A stretch of 64,000 bases of DNA from NCBI RefSeq assembly GCF_010470675.1, contig NZ_VOIQ01000017.1:1-64000 (forward strand), written 5' to 3'. The DNA comes from Desulfovibrio sp. JC010. Lineage in GTDB: Bacteria; Desulfobacterota; Desulfovibrionia; Desulfovibrionales; Desulfovibrionaceae. Below the pieces are notes generated by a model. It did no database searches. It saw nothing but the letters and a program-made list of their open reading frames with translations, and was not told where the DNA came from. Below, piece after piece: positions 26,194 to 36,669 of the stretch; position 1 is the stretch's first letter; the number at the start of each line of letters is the position of its first letter. The position numbers and the translations under genes are program-made.

Positions 26194-27384
26194 CTACCCC
26201 TCAAAAACCTGCTCAAAAATAGCTACGCACTCTTCTTTGCTCATCTTGTAAGGATCAAGGTCGAAGAGGAAACCCATGGCGGTCATGGCGTTGTCTGCGA
26301 GGGCTTCGCACTGTGATTTTTCGAGTTTGAAGTCCTTGATACTCAGGGAGTCGCAGTCAATGGCTGTGATGAGCTCTTTGAGTGCTTTGACGAAAGCCAT
26401 GGGACGTTCATTTTCAGGCAGGGCGTCCACGTTTACGCCCATTGCTTTTGCCATGGCCGGGAACCGTTCCGGGGCTTTTTCAGCCATGAAGGTGAAGTAA
26501 GGGATGCTGAGTAAGATCAGCCCTGCGCCGTGGGGCACTGCGGGGTCGAATGCGGAGAGGGCGTGTTCCATGGAGTGCTGGGAGATGCAGCAGGATGTGG
26601 ATTCCACCAGACCGGACTGGGTGCTGGCCCATGCTAAGGCGGTGCGGGCTTCGAGGTCGGAACCGTCTTTTACTGCGCGGGGCAGGAATTTATTGATCAG
26701 CTCAATGGAACCAAGGGCGAAATGGTCGCTGGCGGGCTGACTGACAGTGGCAAGGTAGCCTTCGGCTGCGTGGAAGAATGCATCCATGCCCTGATAAGCG
26801 GTCAGATGCGGTGGAATGCTGACCATGAGTTCGGGGTCGACGATGGAAATTACCGGGAAGGTGTCGGGCACGAGACCGAAACCGATTTTTTCCTGGGTTT
26901 CCATGTTGGTGATAACGGTCCACGGGTCGGCTTCGGTTCCGGTTCCGGCGGTGGTGGGGATGGCTACCAGCGGCAGGACCGGTTCGGTAACGGATTTGCC
27001 TTTGCCTGTTCCGGCAGGGATGTAATCCCAGTAGTTGCCGGGGTTGTTGACCATGATGGCGATGGATTTGGCGGAATCAATGGGGCTGCCGCCGCCGAGT
27101 CCGATGATGAAATCGCAGTTGCTGTCACGGGCAACCTGCGCGCCTTCCATGACGTGATCGAGGGTGGGGTTGGGCAGGATTTTGTTGAATACTACGGATT
27201 CAATGCCATGCTCCCTAAGCGCGTCTTTGACCATGTCGAGGTAACCGAATTTGATTACGGATTTACCGGATGTGGTCACGATGAGTGCCTTTTTGCCGGG
27301 CAGTTCCATTGATGCCAGTTCCTTGATGCGACCGGGGCCGAAAACAATATTGGTGGGAATGTAGAAATTGAAAGAAGAATTCAT
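26194..27384 (-). CDS. Iron-containing alcohol dehydrogenase
   Basis: A 396-residue group III (Fe-dependent) alcohol dehydrogenase that oxidises or reduces alcohols with NAD(P). The cofactor loop GGGSPIDSAK is at 97-106. The metal ligands are D201, H205, H270 and H285, with H274 in the position of the catalytic His. Substrates range from ethanol to propanediol in relatives. In a sulfate reducer it could serve ethanol oxidation. The gene is monocistronic, ends opposite the ATPase palindrome array, and diverges from the HD-GYP gene. No motif identifies its substrate. Confidence 0.93.
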   Translation of the reverse strand: MNSSFNFYIPTNIVFGPGRIKELASMELPGKKALIVTTSGKSVIKFGYLDMVKDALREHGIESVVFNKILPNPTLDHVMEGAQVARDSNCDFIIGLGGGSPIDSAKSIAIMVNNPGNYWDYIPAGTGKGKSVTEPVLPLVAIPTTAGTGTEADPWTVITNMETQEKIGFGLVPDTFPVISIVDPELMVSIPPHLTAYQGMDAFFHAAEGYLATVSQPASDHFALGSIELINKFLPRAVKDGSDLEARTALAWASTQSGLVESTSCCISQHSMEHALSAFDPAVPHGAGLILLSIPYFTFMAEKAPERFPAMAKAMGVNVDALPENERPMAFVKALKELITAIDCDSLSIKDFKLEKSQCEALADNAMTAMGFLFDLDPYKMSKEECVAIFEQVFEG

Positions 27385-27584
27385 TATGCTGCTCCTAATT
27401 ATTAAATATTAAAAAAGTTAGTAACCTTTGTTTGTCTTCGTTGAATGCAATATGGCAGAGCGGGCGCAAAATCTGAATACCTGTTTTTGAATAGTTCTTG
27501 CCTGATTCTGCAAACGGCTTGATTCTGATCAGGGTCAATGCCATTTGTTCCGCAGTAACCCCATCTAACAGACTGGACAGCCAC

Positions 27585-28418
27585 ATGAAAGGACTCACCG
27601 AACTCATGACCTGTATTCAGGAAATTTCCGGCGGAAATTATTCCAATGACATTATGCATCTGACTACTGAGGAATATGATCCTTTTGTGCGGGAACTGGC
27701 GGAATCCGTGGGTTTGATGATGGTTCGTATTGAGGCCCGCGAGTTCGCTCTTGAACAGGCCAATGACGATCTTAAGTGTAATATTGTGGCGACCATCAAG
27801 GCTGTGGCGCGCGGACTCAGTTTGCGTGATCCGTATACCCGTGGACATGCGGAACGGGTCGGGCTTTATTGCGAGCGGCTGGCCCGGCGTATGGATTTGC
27901 CTGAAGACGAAATCTGGACCATGCATGTGGCCGGGACTCTGCATGATATCGGCAAGATCGGATTCAGTGACCGCTTGATCCAGAATGTGGATACCAAGGT
28001 GGATGCGGACATGCTGGCTGAGATCAAGCAGCACCCGGAATGGGGATTCAGGATGCTGCGCGGGCTGGAATTTCTCGGTCCGGCTTTGGAATACGTGCGT
28101 TCGCATCATGAACGGCTGGACGGCACCGGTTACCCCAACGGCCTTGCGGGTAATGAAATCAAGACCGGTTCACGTATTTTATCCATTGCCGATGTATTTG
28201 ACGCAGTAACCACCACCCGCACTTATCAGCAGGCCATGGATCTCGGGAAAGCCTTCTCCATCCTGCGCAAGCTGGCCGGACCGTCACTTGACCCGGAACT
28301 GGTGGAGCTTTTCATTGTTGAGATTGAAGAGCATGGTCTTGAAGATGTGGAAGATAATTTCAGCACCTGCACCATGGGAAAATCAGCCCATTCTGACGAA
28401 GCCACAAAAAATAATTAA
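27585..28418 (+). CDS. HD-GYP domain cyclic-di-GMP phosphodiesterase
   Basis: A 277-residue protein whose HD-GYP domain degrades cyclic di-GMP to GMP. H88, the HD pair H120-D121 within HDIGKIG and the GYP motif HHERLDGTGYP at 174-184 are all present, so it is probably active. The N-terminal 65 residues are a helical region without a recognised sensor domain. ATG 27585 (MKGLTEL) is chosen, though no clear ribosome binding site is visible; the frame is open to 27498. It precedes uvrA by 102 bp. Confidence 0.85.
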   Translation: MKGLTELMTCIQEISGGNYSNDIMHLTTEEYDPFVRELAESVGLMMVRIEAREFALEQANDDLKCNIVATIKAVARGLSLRDPYTRGHAERVGLYCERLARRMDLPEDEIWTMHVAGTLHDIGKIGFSDRLIQNVDTKVDADMLAEIKQHPEWGFRMLRGLEFLGPALEYVRSHHERLDGTGYPNGLAGNEIKTGSRILSIADVFDAVTTTRTYQQAMDLGKAFSILRKLAGPSLDPELVELFIVEIEEHGLEDVEDNFSTCTMGKSAHSDEATKNN

Positions 28419-28520
28419 GAACCATTCCTAATTTGCTTGCCTTCTGTGGGGAAATGCTTATTCTCTCCCTTCGTGTTAATTTTTCCTTAACAATCGCTCA
28501 GCACGGCGAAGGCATATTTC

Positions 28521-31268
28521 ATGAAAAAAAATTCCATACATATTGAAGGTGCGCGTCAGCACAACCTTAAAAATTTAGACCTTGATATACCCCGCGACCA
28601 GCTGGTTGTGGTCTGCGGCCCTTCGGGGTCCGGTAAATCCACCTTATCTTTCGACATTGTTTACGCTGAAGGGCAGCGTAGGTATGTGGAATCCCTTTCC
28701 GCCTATGCCCGCCAGTTTCTGCCGCAGCTGGACAAGCCGAAAGTGGATAAGATCGAGGGGCTTTCCCCGGCCATTTCTCTGGAACAGCAATCCACCTCGC
28801 GCAACCCGCGCTCGACAGTGGGTACGGTGACCGAGATTTATGACTTCCTGCGTGTCTTTTTTGCCCGGCTGGGTAAATTCCACTGTCCGGAATGCGGTAT
28901 CCCCATTGAAGCACAGACCTCGGACCAGATTCTGGACCGGATCATGTCCTTTGGTGAAGGCACCAAATTTATGCTCATGGCCCCGCTGGTGGACCACCAG
29001 AAGGGGACTCATAAGGATTTGCTTAAGAAGCTGAAAAAAGAAGGGTTCGTGCGTGTGCGCGTGGACGGTCAGGTCTATACCATTGACGATGTACCGGACC
29101 TTGAGAAGAATAAAAAACATAATATCGATCTGGTGGTGGACCGCCTTGTAATCAAGGGCGACATGAAAAAGCGGCTGGGTGATTCACTGGAACTGGCCCT
29201 GCGCTACGGAGATGAATCCATAGTGGTCTCCATCATCGGCGGCGAGGATGTTTATCTTTCGACCATGTCCACCTGTCCTTCGTGTAAAATCAGCATGCCC
29301 AAGCTTTCCCCGCAGCTGTTCTCGTTCAACAGTCCGCAGGGAGCCTGTTCGCTTTGTTCCGGCATCGGCAGCGTTGAATATTACGAGCCGGAACTGCTGG
29401 CCCCCAACAAGGGCCTTTCGCTGAAAACCGGGGCGGTCATCCCGTGGAAATCCCCGAAAATGTTCGAACGCTACGAACTTGATTTCAAGCAGCTGGGCAA
29501 AAAATACGGCTTTAAAGTGGATACCCCGTTGGCTGAATTTTCCGCAGCCGCGCATAAAGCACTTTTCTATGGTGATAAGGAACTTGGCTGGGAAGGCGTG
29601 GTCGATCTGCTTGAGGTGGGCCATAATCTTGGCCGCATCTGGCGCGATGAACTTTCCCGGTTCCGGCAGTCGCGGCCCTGTCCGGCCTGTGATGGCGCGA
29701 GGCTGCGTCCTGAATCGCTGGCAGTTAAGGTTGAGGGTGTTTCAATTTTCGAATTCTGTTCCATGTCCATCAAACGGGCTCTGGATTGGCTGGAAAATCT
29801 TGAATTTTCCGGTCATGAACTGCTTATTGCCGAACCGCTCCTCAAAGAGTTGACCCATCGTCTCGGTTTTATGGTCAATGTGGGGCTTGATTACCTGAAC
29901 CTCGGCCGGAACATGGCTACTTTGTCCGGCGGTGAGGCCCAGCGCATCAGGCTGGCCGGGCAGCTCGGTTCCGGGCTGGTGGGCGTAACCTACGTGCTGG
30001 ATGAGCCTTCCATCGGCCTTCATCCGCGTGATAATGAGCGGCTGATCGAAACCCTGCGTTCGCTCCAGTCGCGCGGCAATACCGTGCTGGTGGTGGAACA
30101 TGATGAATCCACCATCCGTAATGCCGACCATGTCATTGAAATCGGTCCCGGTTCGGGCATGCTCGGCGGGGAGATTGTTTTTCAGGGCAGCGTTAAAAAA
30201 CTGCTCGGCAAGGCGCAGACCCTGACCGCCAAATACCTGCGCGGTGAGCTGGCTTTGGACAAGCCCGAAGAGCGGCGTATTCCCAAGGACTGGATCAAAA
30301 TGAAAGGGGTTCAGACCAACAACCTGAAGAATCTGGATGTGGATATCCCGCTGGGCGTGCTCTGCTGTTTTACCGGGGTTTCCGGTTCGGGAAAGAGTTC
30401 GCTGGTGGTGGATTCCATGTACAAGCACATCGCTTTGTCGCGCGGGGTGAAGGTGGATCAGCCCGGACGTATTTCCGGCATTGACGGCATTGAGAAGATT
30501 GAAAAGATTATCTCCATTGACCAGTCTCCCATCGGCAGGACCCCGCGTTCCAACCCGGCCACCTACACCAAGATTTTTGATGAGATCCGCAAGATCTTCT
30601 GCGCCACCAAGGAGTCCAAGAAGCGCGGCTACAAGCCCGGGCGTTTCAGTTTCAACGTGCGCGGCGGTCGTTGCGAAGCCTGTCGCGGTGACGGTCAGAT
30701 CAGGGTGGAAATGCATTTCCTGCCCGATGTCTACGTGACCTGCGATGTCTGCAAGGGCAAGCGTTACAACAGCCAGACCCTTGAAGTTGATTACAAGGGC
30801 AAGAATATCGCCGAAGTGCTGGATATGACCGTGCGGCAGTCCAAGGCGTTTTTTGAGAACCACCCCACACTGAAGCGCAGGCTGGAAGTGCTGGAGCAGG
30901 TCGGGCTGGAATATGTGCAGCTGGGGCAGCCGGCCACCACCCTTTCCGGCGGGGAGGCGCAGCGGATCAAGATATCCCGTGAGCTGGGCAAACGCAGCCT
31001 GCCCGGGACACTGTACATTCTTGATGAGCCGACCACCGGGCTGCATATGCACGAGGTGGGCAAGCTGATCAAGGTTCTGCAGCAGTTGGTGGAAAAAGGG
31101 GCCACGGTTATCGTTATTGAACACAATACCGATGTTATCCGTGCTTCTGATTATGTTTTCGACCTCGGACCCGGAGGCGGGGAGTCCGGCGGGCAGATTG
31201 TTGCTCAGGGAACACCTGAGGAGATTATCGCCAACCCGGATTCAGTTACCGGGAAGTTTTTGATTTAA
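28521..31268 (+). CDS. uvrA: Excinuclease ABC subunit A
   Basis: A 915-residue DNA-damage recognition ATPase of nucleotide excision repair, acting with UvrB. There are two ABC cassettes: Walker [11 protein letters not shown] near 34 and [10 protein letters not shown] near 622, each with signature LSGGEAQRI. Zinc modules are visible in the CPSCKIS / CSLCSG pair and in CEACRGDG / CDVCKGKR. It is slightly shorter than the E. coli protein (940). The ribosome binding site is a weak GAAGG. No uvrB is nearby, as is common. Confidence 0.98.
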   Translation: MKKNSIHIEGARQHNLKNLDLDIPRDQLVVVCGPSGSGKSTLSFDIVYAEGQRRYVESLSAYARQFLPQLDKPKVDKIEGLSPAISLEQQSTSRNPRSTVGTVTEIYDFLRVFFARLGKFHCPECGIPIEAQTSDQILDRIMSFGEGTKFMLMAPLVDHQKGTHKDLLKKLKKEGFVRVRVDGQVYTIDDVPDLEKNKKHNIDLVVDRLVIKGDMKKRLGDSLELALRYGDESIVVSIIGGEDVYLSTMSTCPSCKISMPKLSPQLFSFNSPQGACSLCSGIGSVEYYEPELLAPNKGLSLKTGAVIPWKSPKMFERYELDFKQLGKKYGFKVDTPLAEFSAAAHKALFYGDKELGWEGVVDLLEVGHNLGRIWRDELSRFRQSRPCPACDGARLRPESLAVKVEGVSIFEFCSMSIKRALDWLENLEFSGHELLIAEPLLKELTHRLGFMVNVGLDYLNLGRNMATLSGGEAQRIRLAGQLGSGLVGVTYVLDEPSIGLHPRDNERLIETLRSLQSRGNTVLVVEHDESTIRNADHVIEIGPGSGMLGGEIVFQGSVKKLLGKAQTLTAKYLRGELALDKPEERRIPKDWIKMKGVQTNNLKNLDVDIPLGVLCCFTGVSGSGKSSLVVDSMYKHIALSRGVKVDQPGRISGIDGIEKIEKIISIDQSPIGRTPRSNPATYTKIFDEIRKIFCATKESKKRGYKPGRFSFNVRGGRCEACRGDGQIRVEMHFLPDVYVTCDVCKGKRYNSQTLEVDYKGKNIAEVLDMTVRQSKAFFENHPTLKRRLEVLEQVGLEYVQLGQPATTLSGGEAQRIKISRELGKRSLPGTLYILDEPTTGLHMHEVGKLIKVLQQLVEKGATVIVIEHNTDVIRASDYVFDLGPGGGESGGQIVAQGTPEEIIANPDSVTGKFLI

Positions 31269-31344
31269 GAATTCCAAATACCATGTTGGCTCCAAACAGG
31301 ATAAAATAGGTGTGCTAAACATCTAACCCTGAAGGAGGACCAAC

Positions 31345-31410
31345 ATGGCAGGTAAGAAAATATCATCAATTGTTAAGTTTGTAAGTAACTCTATGGATAT
31401 GTCCTTTTAA
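31345..31410 (+). CDS. Micro-ORF of 21 residues with perfect ribosome binding site
   Basis: AAGGAGG (31332-31338) lies six bases before ATG 31345, one of the best translation signals in the window. It encodes MAGKKISSIVKFVSNSMDMS plus F, then TAA. The N-terminal half is a basic, amphipathic or weakly hydrophobic helix. A short hairpin (TGTCC / GGACA) covers its stop. It could be a real small peptide, a leader or a remnant of a lost gene; no family is recognised. Confidence 0.5.
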   Translation: MAGKKISSIVKFVSNSMDMSF

Positions 31411-31434
31411 TTGGACACCGTGAATACGATCTCC

Positions 31435-32313
31435 TTAAAACTTATACTTCAAATTAAAAAACGCTCCGAAAGCGGCTTCCTGATCTTCTGCCCCGAACTT
31501 GTTTCCATGCTTGTCGAAAAACTTGGTCTCACGGGAGAATACGTATTCCGGGCCGATAGAAATAGAGCAGTTCTTGACCGGCTGGTAGTCATAATAGACC
31601 CCGACTTTCATGCTGCTGGTCTCTACGTATCCGGCATCGGAAACAGTGCTGTCGTCTTTTAAGCGGTAGGTTTTGCCGTCAAAATTGAAAGCCGCACGCA
31701 GGGTGTTGGCATCGTTGAAAGAATAACCGACCTCTGTAGCGGGCATGCCGAGGTTCATGAAATAGCCGGAACCGTCTTCAGCGTAATCGGTAAAGTTGAT
31801 GCCGAAATATGGCATGGCCGAATAGCGGATGGCGTTTGCAAAACCGCGCACCCCGATAAGTGCTCGCCAGTTGTCATTGAAAACATAGCCGATGTGTCCG
31901 CGCAAGGCTCCACCAAAGGAATCTTCCATTTCCTCTTCAAAAGCGGATGTTCCGGTAATGCCGACCCCGTAGAACCAGTTCTTGTTGATGGCACCGTTAA
32001 AATTATAACCGATGCTCAAGCGATGCAGGGTATTCCACGGATCGTCCTGCCCGTTACCGAAGTTGAGCTGGTCCACATTGTCCCATGAGTAATGCTGTGC
32101 TTCGTAGCTCAGTGAGAATCCCCCGGCTTTCAGACGGGCCTGCCCGCCGATAACAGAGGATGAGCCGTCACTGTCCTTGTAGTCAGCATCGGAAATATAT
32201 TTTCCGGTAGCCCGGATGGATACGGGCTCAAATAGGCTGTGCTCTCCGGCTGCGGCACTGCTTGCACAGCAGACAATCATAAAAGCAAGCAGAATATTGG
32301 TAATTTTGATCAT
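31435..32313 (-). CDS. Outer-membrane beta-barrel protein
   Basis: A 292-residue exported protein. A signal peptide (MIKITNILLAFMIVCCASSA, cleavage near AAAG) is followed by alternating hydrophobic/polar strands and a C-terminal aromatic end (NLKYKF), the pattern that the BAM complex recognises in outer-membrane barrels. About ten to twelve strands fit. The ligand or solute is unknown. ATG 32313 is chosen since GGAGGG lies 11 bases upstream and the frame before it is not signal-like. It is the next gene on the same strand after an OmpR/HK pair, 160 bp away. Confidence 0.75.
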   Translation of the reverse strand: MIKITNILLAFMIVCCASSAAAGEHSLFEPVSIRATGKYISDADYKDSDGSSSVIGGQARLKAGGFSLSYEAQHYSWDNVDQLNFGNGQDDPWNTLHRLSIGYNFNGAINKNWFYGVGITGTSAFEEEMEDSFGGALRGHIGYVFNDNWRALIGVRGFANAIRYSAMPYFGINFTDYAEDGSGYFMNLGMPATEVGYSFNDANTLRAAFNFDGKTYRLKDDSTVSDAGYVETSSMKVGVYYDYQPVKNCSISIGPEYVFSRETKFFDKHGNKFGAEDQEAAFGAFFNLKYKF

Positions 32314-32472
32314 GATGAAATAATCCCTCCAGGGCGAATCATTATTGAATTCAAAACTGAATAATCTCCGCAACGTGAACAGTAAGTAATCAAACTGTGA
32401 AATAATCGTGAAATACTAATTTTCCAACACAAAAAGAACTAAGTCATCTTAAGAAACAATAAGTAGAACTTA

Positions 32473-33780
32473 TTAAGTCTCACCCTTGGTTGAGCTGAAA
32501 TCAATGGAAACAACAGTACCGCCGCCACTGCGGTTGCTGATGTAAAAAATCCAACCAAAACGGTCACAAAGCCTCTGGACGATGGATAATCCGAGTCCGA
32601 AGCCGCTGCTGTTCTCGCCTTTTACATACGGGTTTGAAACATTCTCCAGTATTTCATCCGCAATACCCATCCCGGTATCCCAGACGGTAAGAACGGAACC
32701 TTTCAGGCTGACTCCCACCGAACCATTGGGAGTATAATTGAAAGCATTGGCCAGCAGATTGGAAAGGACAATAGAAAAAGCGCGCTTCGGGGCAGTGTTG
32801 ATATCGTCTCCCTCCAACTCAATCACGAGGTCAATATTCTTACTCTCAGCCAAAGGATGCAGGCTTTGCACTACTCCTTCCACCGCTTCTGAAAGACAGA
32901 ACGTACTGCCCGCAACATCTCCGCTCTCCTCGCGGGCAATCCAGAGCAGGGTTTCGATGATCTCTTCCATGTCCGTGACCGAGCGTTCAATGCGGTCCAG
33001 CGGCTTCTGCATTTCAGGACGCTCTGACTCCGGGTACAGCCGGATCAATTCCATGGCCCCTTTGATCACACTCAGCGGAGTTCGTAACTCATGACTTGCG
33101 TCGCGGGTAAATTCCTGTTCCCTTTTTATGAAACAACGCACTCTTTGAAACGAGTTCTGGATATTTGAGGCAAGAAGACCTACTTCATCCCTCCGTTCGG
33201 ACTCGGAAAAAACTCTATCCAGATCATCCGGAGCGTAGGCCCGCAATTTGCCCGCCAGTGAATCAAGGGGATAAAAAATAATTTTACCTATGAAAAAGAC
33301 CAGCAAGGTTCCCAGCACAGCAGTGAAGACAAAATAAATAACCATTATGCTGGTGGACCCCAAAGAACAGGAATGCTCGGCAATCACGTGGCTGGCATCA
33401 TAAACAAGATACAGCCGTCTATCTCCTTCAGGATAGGTGCGGACCAGTATATTGTGAGAGTCAGGTCCCGGAATCGCAAACGGACCGCTGGTTTCATAAA
33501 CACCGTCCCGCATCATTGGAAGTTTGGCCCTGAACTCCGGAAGGAGCTGTTCGGGATCATTAAACGCACGCATATGGCGCATTTGGGGTAAGCGGGTATC
33601 AGGGTCTGCATCATAGCGGTTGAAATAATCATCGGCCTCATAGCGGAGGATATTATTGAGAACCTCGTCCTCGGTAACCCGGGCGGTGCCGAACTGTGCC
33701 CAGCCGTACAAAGCCAGTAAAATAACCAACGATACACTGTAGAGAACTATCGCCTTGAAGCGCAGACTGTTAAATTTCAT
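32473..33780 (-). CDS. Sensor histidine kinase
   Basis: A 435-residue inner-membrane kinase. Transmembrane helices at about 10-29 and 144-168 enclose a periplasmic sensor domain of roughly 115 residues with no recognised fold. HAMP follows, then the HisKA domain with H230 (DASHELRTPLSV) and a HATPase domain with NLLANAFNYTPNG, DTGMGI and GFGLGLSIV. The start ATG 33780 overlaps the end of the upstream response regulator by 11 bases, so the pair is translationally coupled. The outer-membrane barrel downstream is a plausible target. Confidence 0.94.
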   Translation of the reverse strand: MKFNSLRFKAIVLYSVSLVILLALYGWAQFGTARVTEDEVLNNILRYEADDYFNRYDADPDTRLPQMRHMRAFNDPEQLLPEFRAKLPMMRDGVYETSGPFAIPGPDSHNILVRTYPEGDRRLYLVYDASHVIAEHSCSLGSTSIMVIYFVFTAVLGTLLVFFIGKIIFYPLDSLAGKLRAYAPDDLDRVFSESERRDEVGLLASNIQNSFQRVRCFIKREQEFTRDASHELRTPLSVIKGAMELIRLYPESERPEMQKPLDRIERSVTDMEEIIETLLWIAREESGDVAGSTFCLSEAVEGVVQSLHPLAESKNIDLVIELEGDDINTAPKRAFSIVLSNLLANAFNYTPNGSVGVSLKGSVLTVWDTGMGIADEILENVSNPYVKGENSSGFGLGLSIVQRLCDRFGWIFYISNRSGGGTVVSIDFSSTKGET

Positions 33781-34459
33781 CTTCTGCCGCCAGCCGGAAT
33801 CCCACCCCATGCACGGTCTCAATCATGGGGTAAGCAAAATTCTTATCAACCTTGAGCCGTAATTTGTAGATATGGCTGCGCAGGGCATCGCTGTCCGGCG
33901 GGTCTTCACCCCAGACGGTAAATTCCATTTCACTGCGCGAAAGAACATTTGGGTGAGTTTCCATAAGCTTTTTCAAAATCTGAAAGCAGACCCGGTTCAG
34001 CTTAACCTGCTTTCCGGCCCGGCTCACGGACATGGTTCCGCTGTCCAGAACAAGCTGCCCAACGGTAAGCTTGGGATTGCTGCGCCCCCTGCGGCGCAGG
34101 GTCACGGCATCGAGCCTTGCGCTGAGTTCCTCAAGGGCGAAGGGTTTGACCAGATAATCGTCAGCACCGGAATCAAAGCCGGAAAGTTTGTCCTGCAAAG
34201 TATCAAGAGCGGTAAGCATGAGTATGGCAGGCTGGACTATGGAGGATTCCCGGATGCGGGCGCAGACATTGATTCCGTCCAGACCGGGCATCATGACATC
34301 CAGTACAAGGGCGTCATAATTCCCGGTCACCGCCAGATGCAACCCTACAACTCCATCAGGGGCATAATCAACTACATGCCCCAGTGCTGAAAGATAGTCA
34401 CATATATTTTCGGCTAAATCCTGATGGTCTTCCACGACCAAGACTTTCAACGGCTCCAT
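33770..34459 (-). CDS. OmpR-family response regulator
   Basis: A 229-residue regulator: receiver domain with acidic pocket E10/D11 and phosphoacceptor D54 (LVLDVMMP), then a winged-helix DNA-binding domain (about 130-225). It is the partner of the kinase that overlaps its 3' end. The start is ATG 34459, since GGGAG lies five bases upstream; the frame is open to 34495 but without a ribosome binding site. It is preceded on the same strand by an MFS transporter, 114 bp away. Confidence 0.94.
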   Translation of the reverse strand: MEPLKVLVVEDHQDLAENICDYLSALGHVVDYAPDGVVGLHLAVTGNYDALVLDVMMPGLDGINVCARIRESSIVQPAILMLTALDTLQDKLSGFDSGADDYLVKPFALEELSARLDAVTLRRRGRSNPKLTVGQLVLDSGTMSVSRAGKQVKLNRVCFQILKKLMETHPNVLSRSEMEFTVWGEDPPDSDALRSHIYKLRLKVDKNFAYPMIETVHGVGFRLAAEDEI

Positions 34460-34573
34460 TTCACTCTCCCGGTTCAAAATCGGTATCTTCTTCATACATG
34501 GTCAGCCTGAAAAAGACGAGGCCGTGTATGCAGAGTCACTAGCCGGGAAGATGTGAAATGTTTGTGACCGCGC

Positions 34574-35734
34574 TTACCCGACCTGACTTTTCAAACGCAA
34601 TTCACGATCCACAAACTGGCTGAGTACAAGGGATACCAATGACAGCGCGGCCGCTCCCAAAAAGACGATACGATAGTCCTGCATCCAGGCCAGACCGCCC
34701 AGAGCAGGCACAAAGACCGCCGCAATGTGGTTGATGGTGAAGCTGACCGCCATGGACGGCGCAATATCAGGCTTGTCGGCAATCTTCTGGAAGAAGGTCT
34801 TGATGGCCATGGTGAAATTAAAGAAAATATTGTCCAGAATGTAGAGCAGCGCGCCCACCAGCGGACTGTCCGTGTAGGCGTAGGCGGTAAAAATAAAAAA
34901 CAGGCTGGCGTACTCAAGGGTCAGCATCTTGCGCTCCCCGAACTTATTCACGCACTTGGCGATGATGGGGTTGGCAAAATAGTTGATCACGTTGTTGAGC
35001 ACAAAGAGGATAGCGATGTGCTGCAAGGAAAAACCGAATTTCTTGACCAGCAGAAAGACTGCAAAGGCCACAAAAATCTGCCTGCGCGCCCCGGCCATGA
35101 AGCTGAGGGCATAGAAAAGCCAATATTTGGAGCGCAGGATCATTTTCTTGTGCTGCGGGGGCAGGTCCGGGGACGAAGGGTCACGGGTCAGACAATAAAA
35201 CCCGGCCAGCACCGCAACCATGCCTGCACCGAAAAAAATTTCTTTATAGCCCATGAAACCTGAAATGGAGATGACCACCACCCCCACGCAGATATTTGTC
35301 GCCGCCGCCAGACTGCGCAAACGGCCCATGACCAGCGGGGCCTCGGAATAACCGAAATACTGCAGGGTCAGGGACTGGTTCAGGGTTTCGTAATAGTGAA
35401 AGCCGAAGGACATGAGCAGGGTGGTAAAGGCCAGTCCGGCAAAAGAAGGCATGAATCCGGTTATGCTGATACCCGCGCCCATGACAATTACCGAAAGAGC
35501 GGCCAGACGGTGTTCCTTGATGAACATGAGCACGTAGATTACAAGCAGGGCAAGGAAGCCCGGAATCTCACGAATGGAACCGATCATTCCGAACTGACCG
35601 CCGTCCAGCCCGGCCACTTCCACGGCAAAGTTGTTGAGCAGGGTCCGCCAGCCTTGAAAACCGACAGTGGTGGCAATGGTCAGTACCAGCAGGAATATAT
35701 ACATCTTACGGGAAGTGAAGCTTTTTGTAGACAC
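34574..35734 (-). CDS. Major facilitator superfamily transporter
   Basis: A 386-residue inner-membrane transporter with about eleven to twelve helices and the usual two-fold MFS layout. The short cytoplasmic loop motif between helices 2 and 3 is weakly conserved. The substrate is not evident; no resistance or sugar-specific motif is recognised. It lies upstream of the OmpR/HK pair on the same strand and diverges from the YgjP-like protease gene, so control by that regulator is possible. Confidence 0.85.
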   Translation of the reverse strand: MSTKSFTSRKMYIFLLVLTIATTVGFQGWRTLLNNFAVEVAGLDGGQFGMIGSIREIPGFLALLVIYVLMFIKEHRLAALSVIVMGAGISITGFMPSFAGLAFTTLLMSFGFHYYETLNQSLTLQYFGYSEAPLVMGRLRSLAAATNICVGVVVISISGFMGYKEIFFGAGMVAVLAGFYCLTRDPSSPDLPPQHKKMILRSKYWLFYALSFMAGARRQIFVAFAVFLLVKKFGFSLQHIAILFVLNNVINYFANPIIAKCVNKFGERKMLTLEYASLFFIFTAYAYTDSPLVGALLYILDNIFFNFTMAIKTFFQKIADKPDIAPSMAVSFTINHIAAVFVPALGGLAWMQDYRIVFLGAAALSLVSLVLSQFVDRELRLKSQVG

Positions 35735-35842
35735 GGGTAATCCTTAGAAATGGTGAGATTATGATAAAGAGCTGCATGAGCAGGGACGCCAAAAGTAATC
35801 CCGCACCCAACATAAAACAAGTCAAAACTTAACAGGCAAAAA

Positions 35843-36559
35843 ATGGCAGATTTTCCCCCCCCGTACACGGTGCGGGTCAGCCCGCGGGCAAAAAACGTAA
35901 TCATCAAACTCATTCCGGACAAAGGAATTGAGGTAGTACTGCCCAGAGGCGTAAACCAGCGCGACGTTCCCTATTTTCTGGAAAAGCGGCGGGAATGGAT
36001 TGAACACAACATCCGCAAGCTGGAAGGAAAAGGATTATCCCTGAATCCGCCGGAACTGGTCCTGCCCGATGAAATCTGCTTTGCGGCCAGCGGAAAAGTA
36101 TACATGGTCAGACGGGTCAAAAACCGGAAGCCGGGATTACGCATGCGCCGCAATGTGGACAAGCTGCTCTTAAGCGGTGAGGGCTGGTCGCCGGAAGAAG
36201 AGCTTGAAGTTTTGACCCGTTTTGTACGCAGCGAAGCCCGCGAATTCCTCGTCCCGGAACTTAAAAAACTTTCCACAGAACTGAACCTGCCCTTCAGCAA
36301 AGCCTTTATCCGCGCCCAGCGCAAACGCTGGGGCAGCTGTTCCGCCAAGGGTAATATCAACCTGAACATGAAGCTCATGTTCCTGCCTTACCGCTTAGCC
36401 CGCTACGTGCTTATTCATGAGCTCTGCCACACTGTGCACCTCAACCATTCCGCTAAATACTGGCGGCTGGTCAAGATGGTGGAACCGGACGTGGAAAAGC
36501 TGGAAAAAGAGTTATCAGAGGCTGGTCGTCTGGTTCCGGCATGGATCAATTTACTGTAA
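35843..36559 (+). CDS. YgjP-like zinc metallopeptidase (DUF45)
   Basis: A 238-residue soluble protein of the YgjP family. The zinc site H192-ELC-H196, with H202 completing the HELCH..HLNHSAKYW pattern, is intact, and the family's KRWGSCSAKGNINLN motif precedes it. Relatives are predicted peptidases; substrates are unknown. No signal peptide is visible. It stands alone between divergent and downstream genes, with a weak ribosome binding site. The N-terminal half contains the conserved PPPYTVRVSPRAKN start. Confidence 0.88.
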   Translation: MADFPPPYTVRVSPRAKNVIIKLIPDKGIEVVLPRGVNQRDVPYFLEKRREWIEHNIRKLEGKGLSLNPPELVLPDEICFAASGKVYMVRRVKNRKPGLRMRRNVDKLLLSGEGWSPEEELEVLTRFVRSEAREFLVPELKKLSTELNLPFSKAFIRAQRKRWGSCSAKGNINLNMKLMFLPYRLARYVLIHELCHTVHLNHSAKYWRLVKMVEPDVEKLEKELSEAGRLVPAWINLL

Positions 36560-36669
36560 GGACAAGCTGTAATTCTCTACTTCCCCTTTACAAACCTCCG
36601 CAAATGAATGAAGTTTGTACTTTAATAATAAAAAAAAGAGCACTCACATATATTTTTTAAGGAATTGCA

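Noticed and set aside
29742-31124. 460-residue frame antisense to uvrA
   Set aside because: A shadow frame with no start signal and no recognisable motif.
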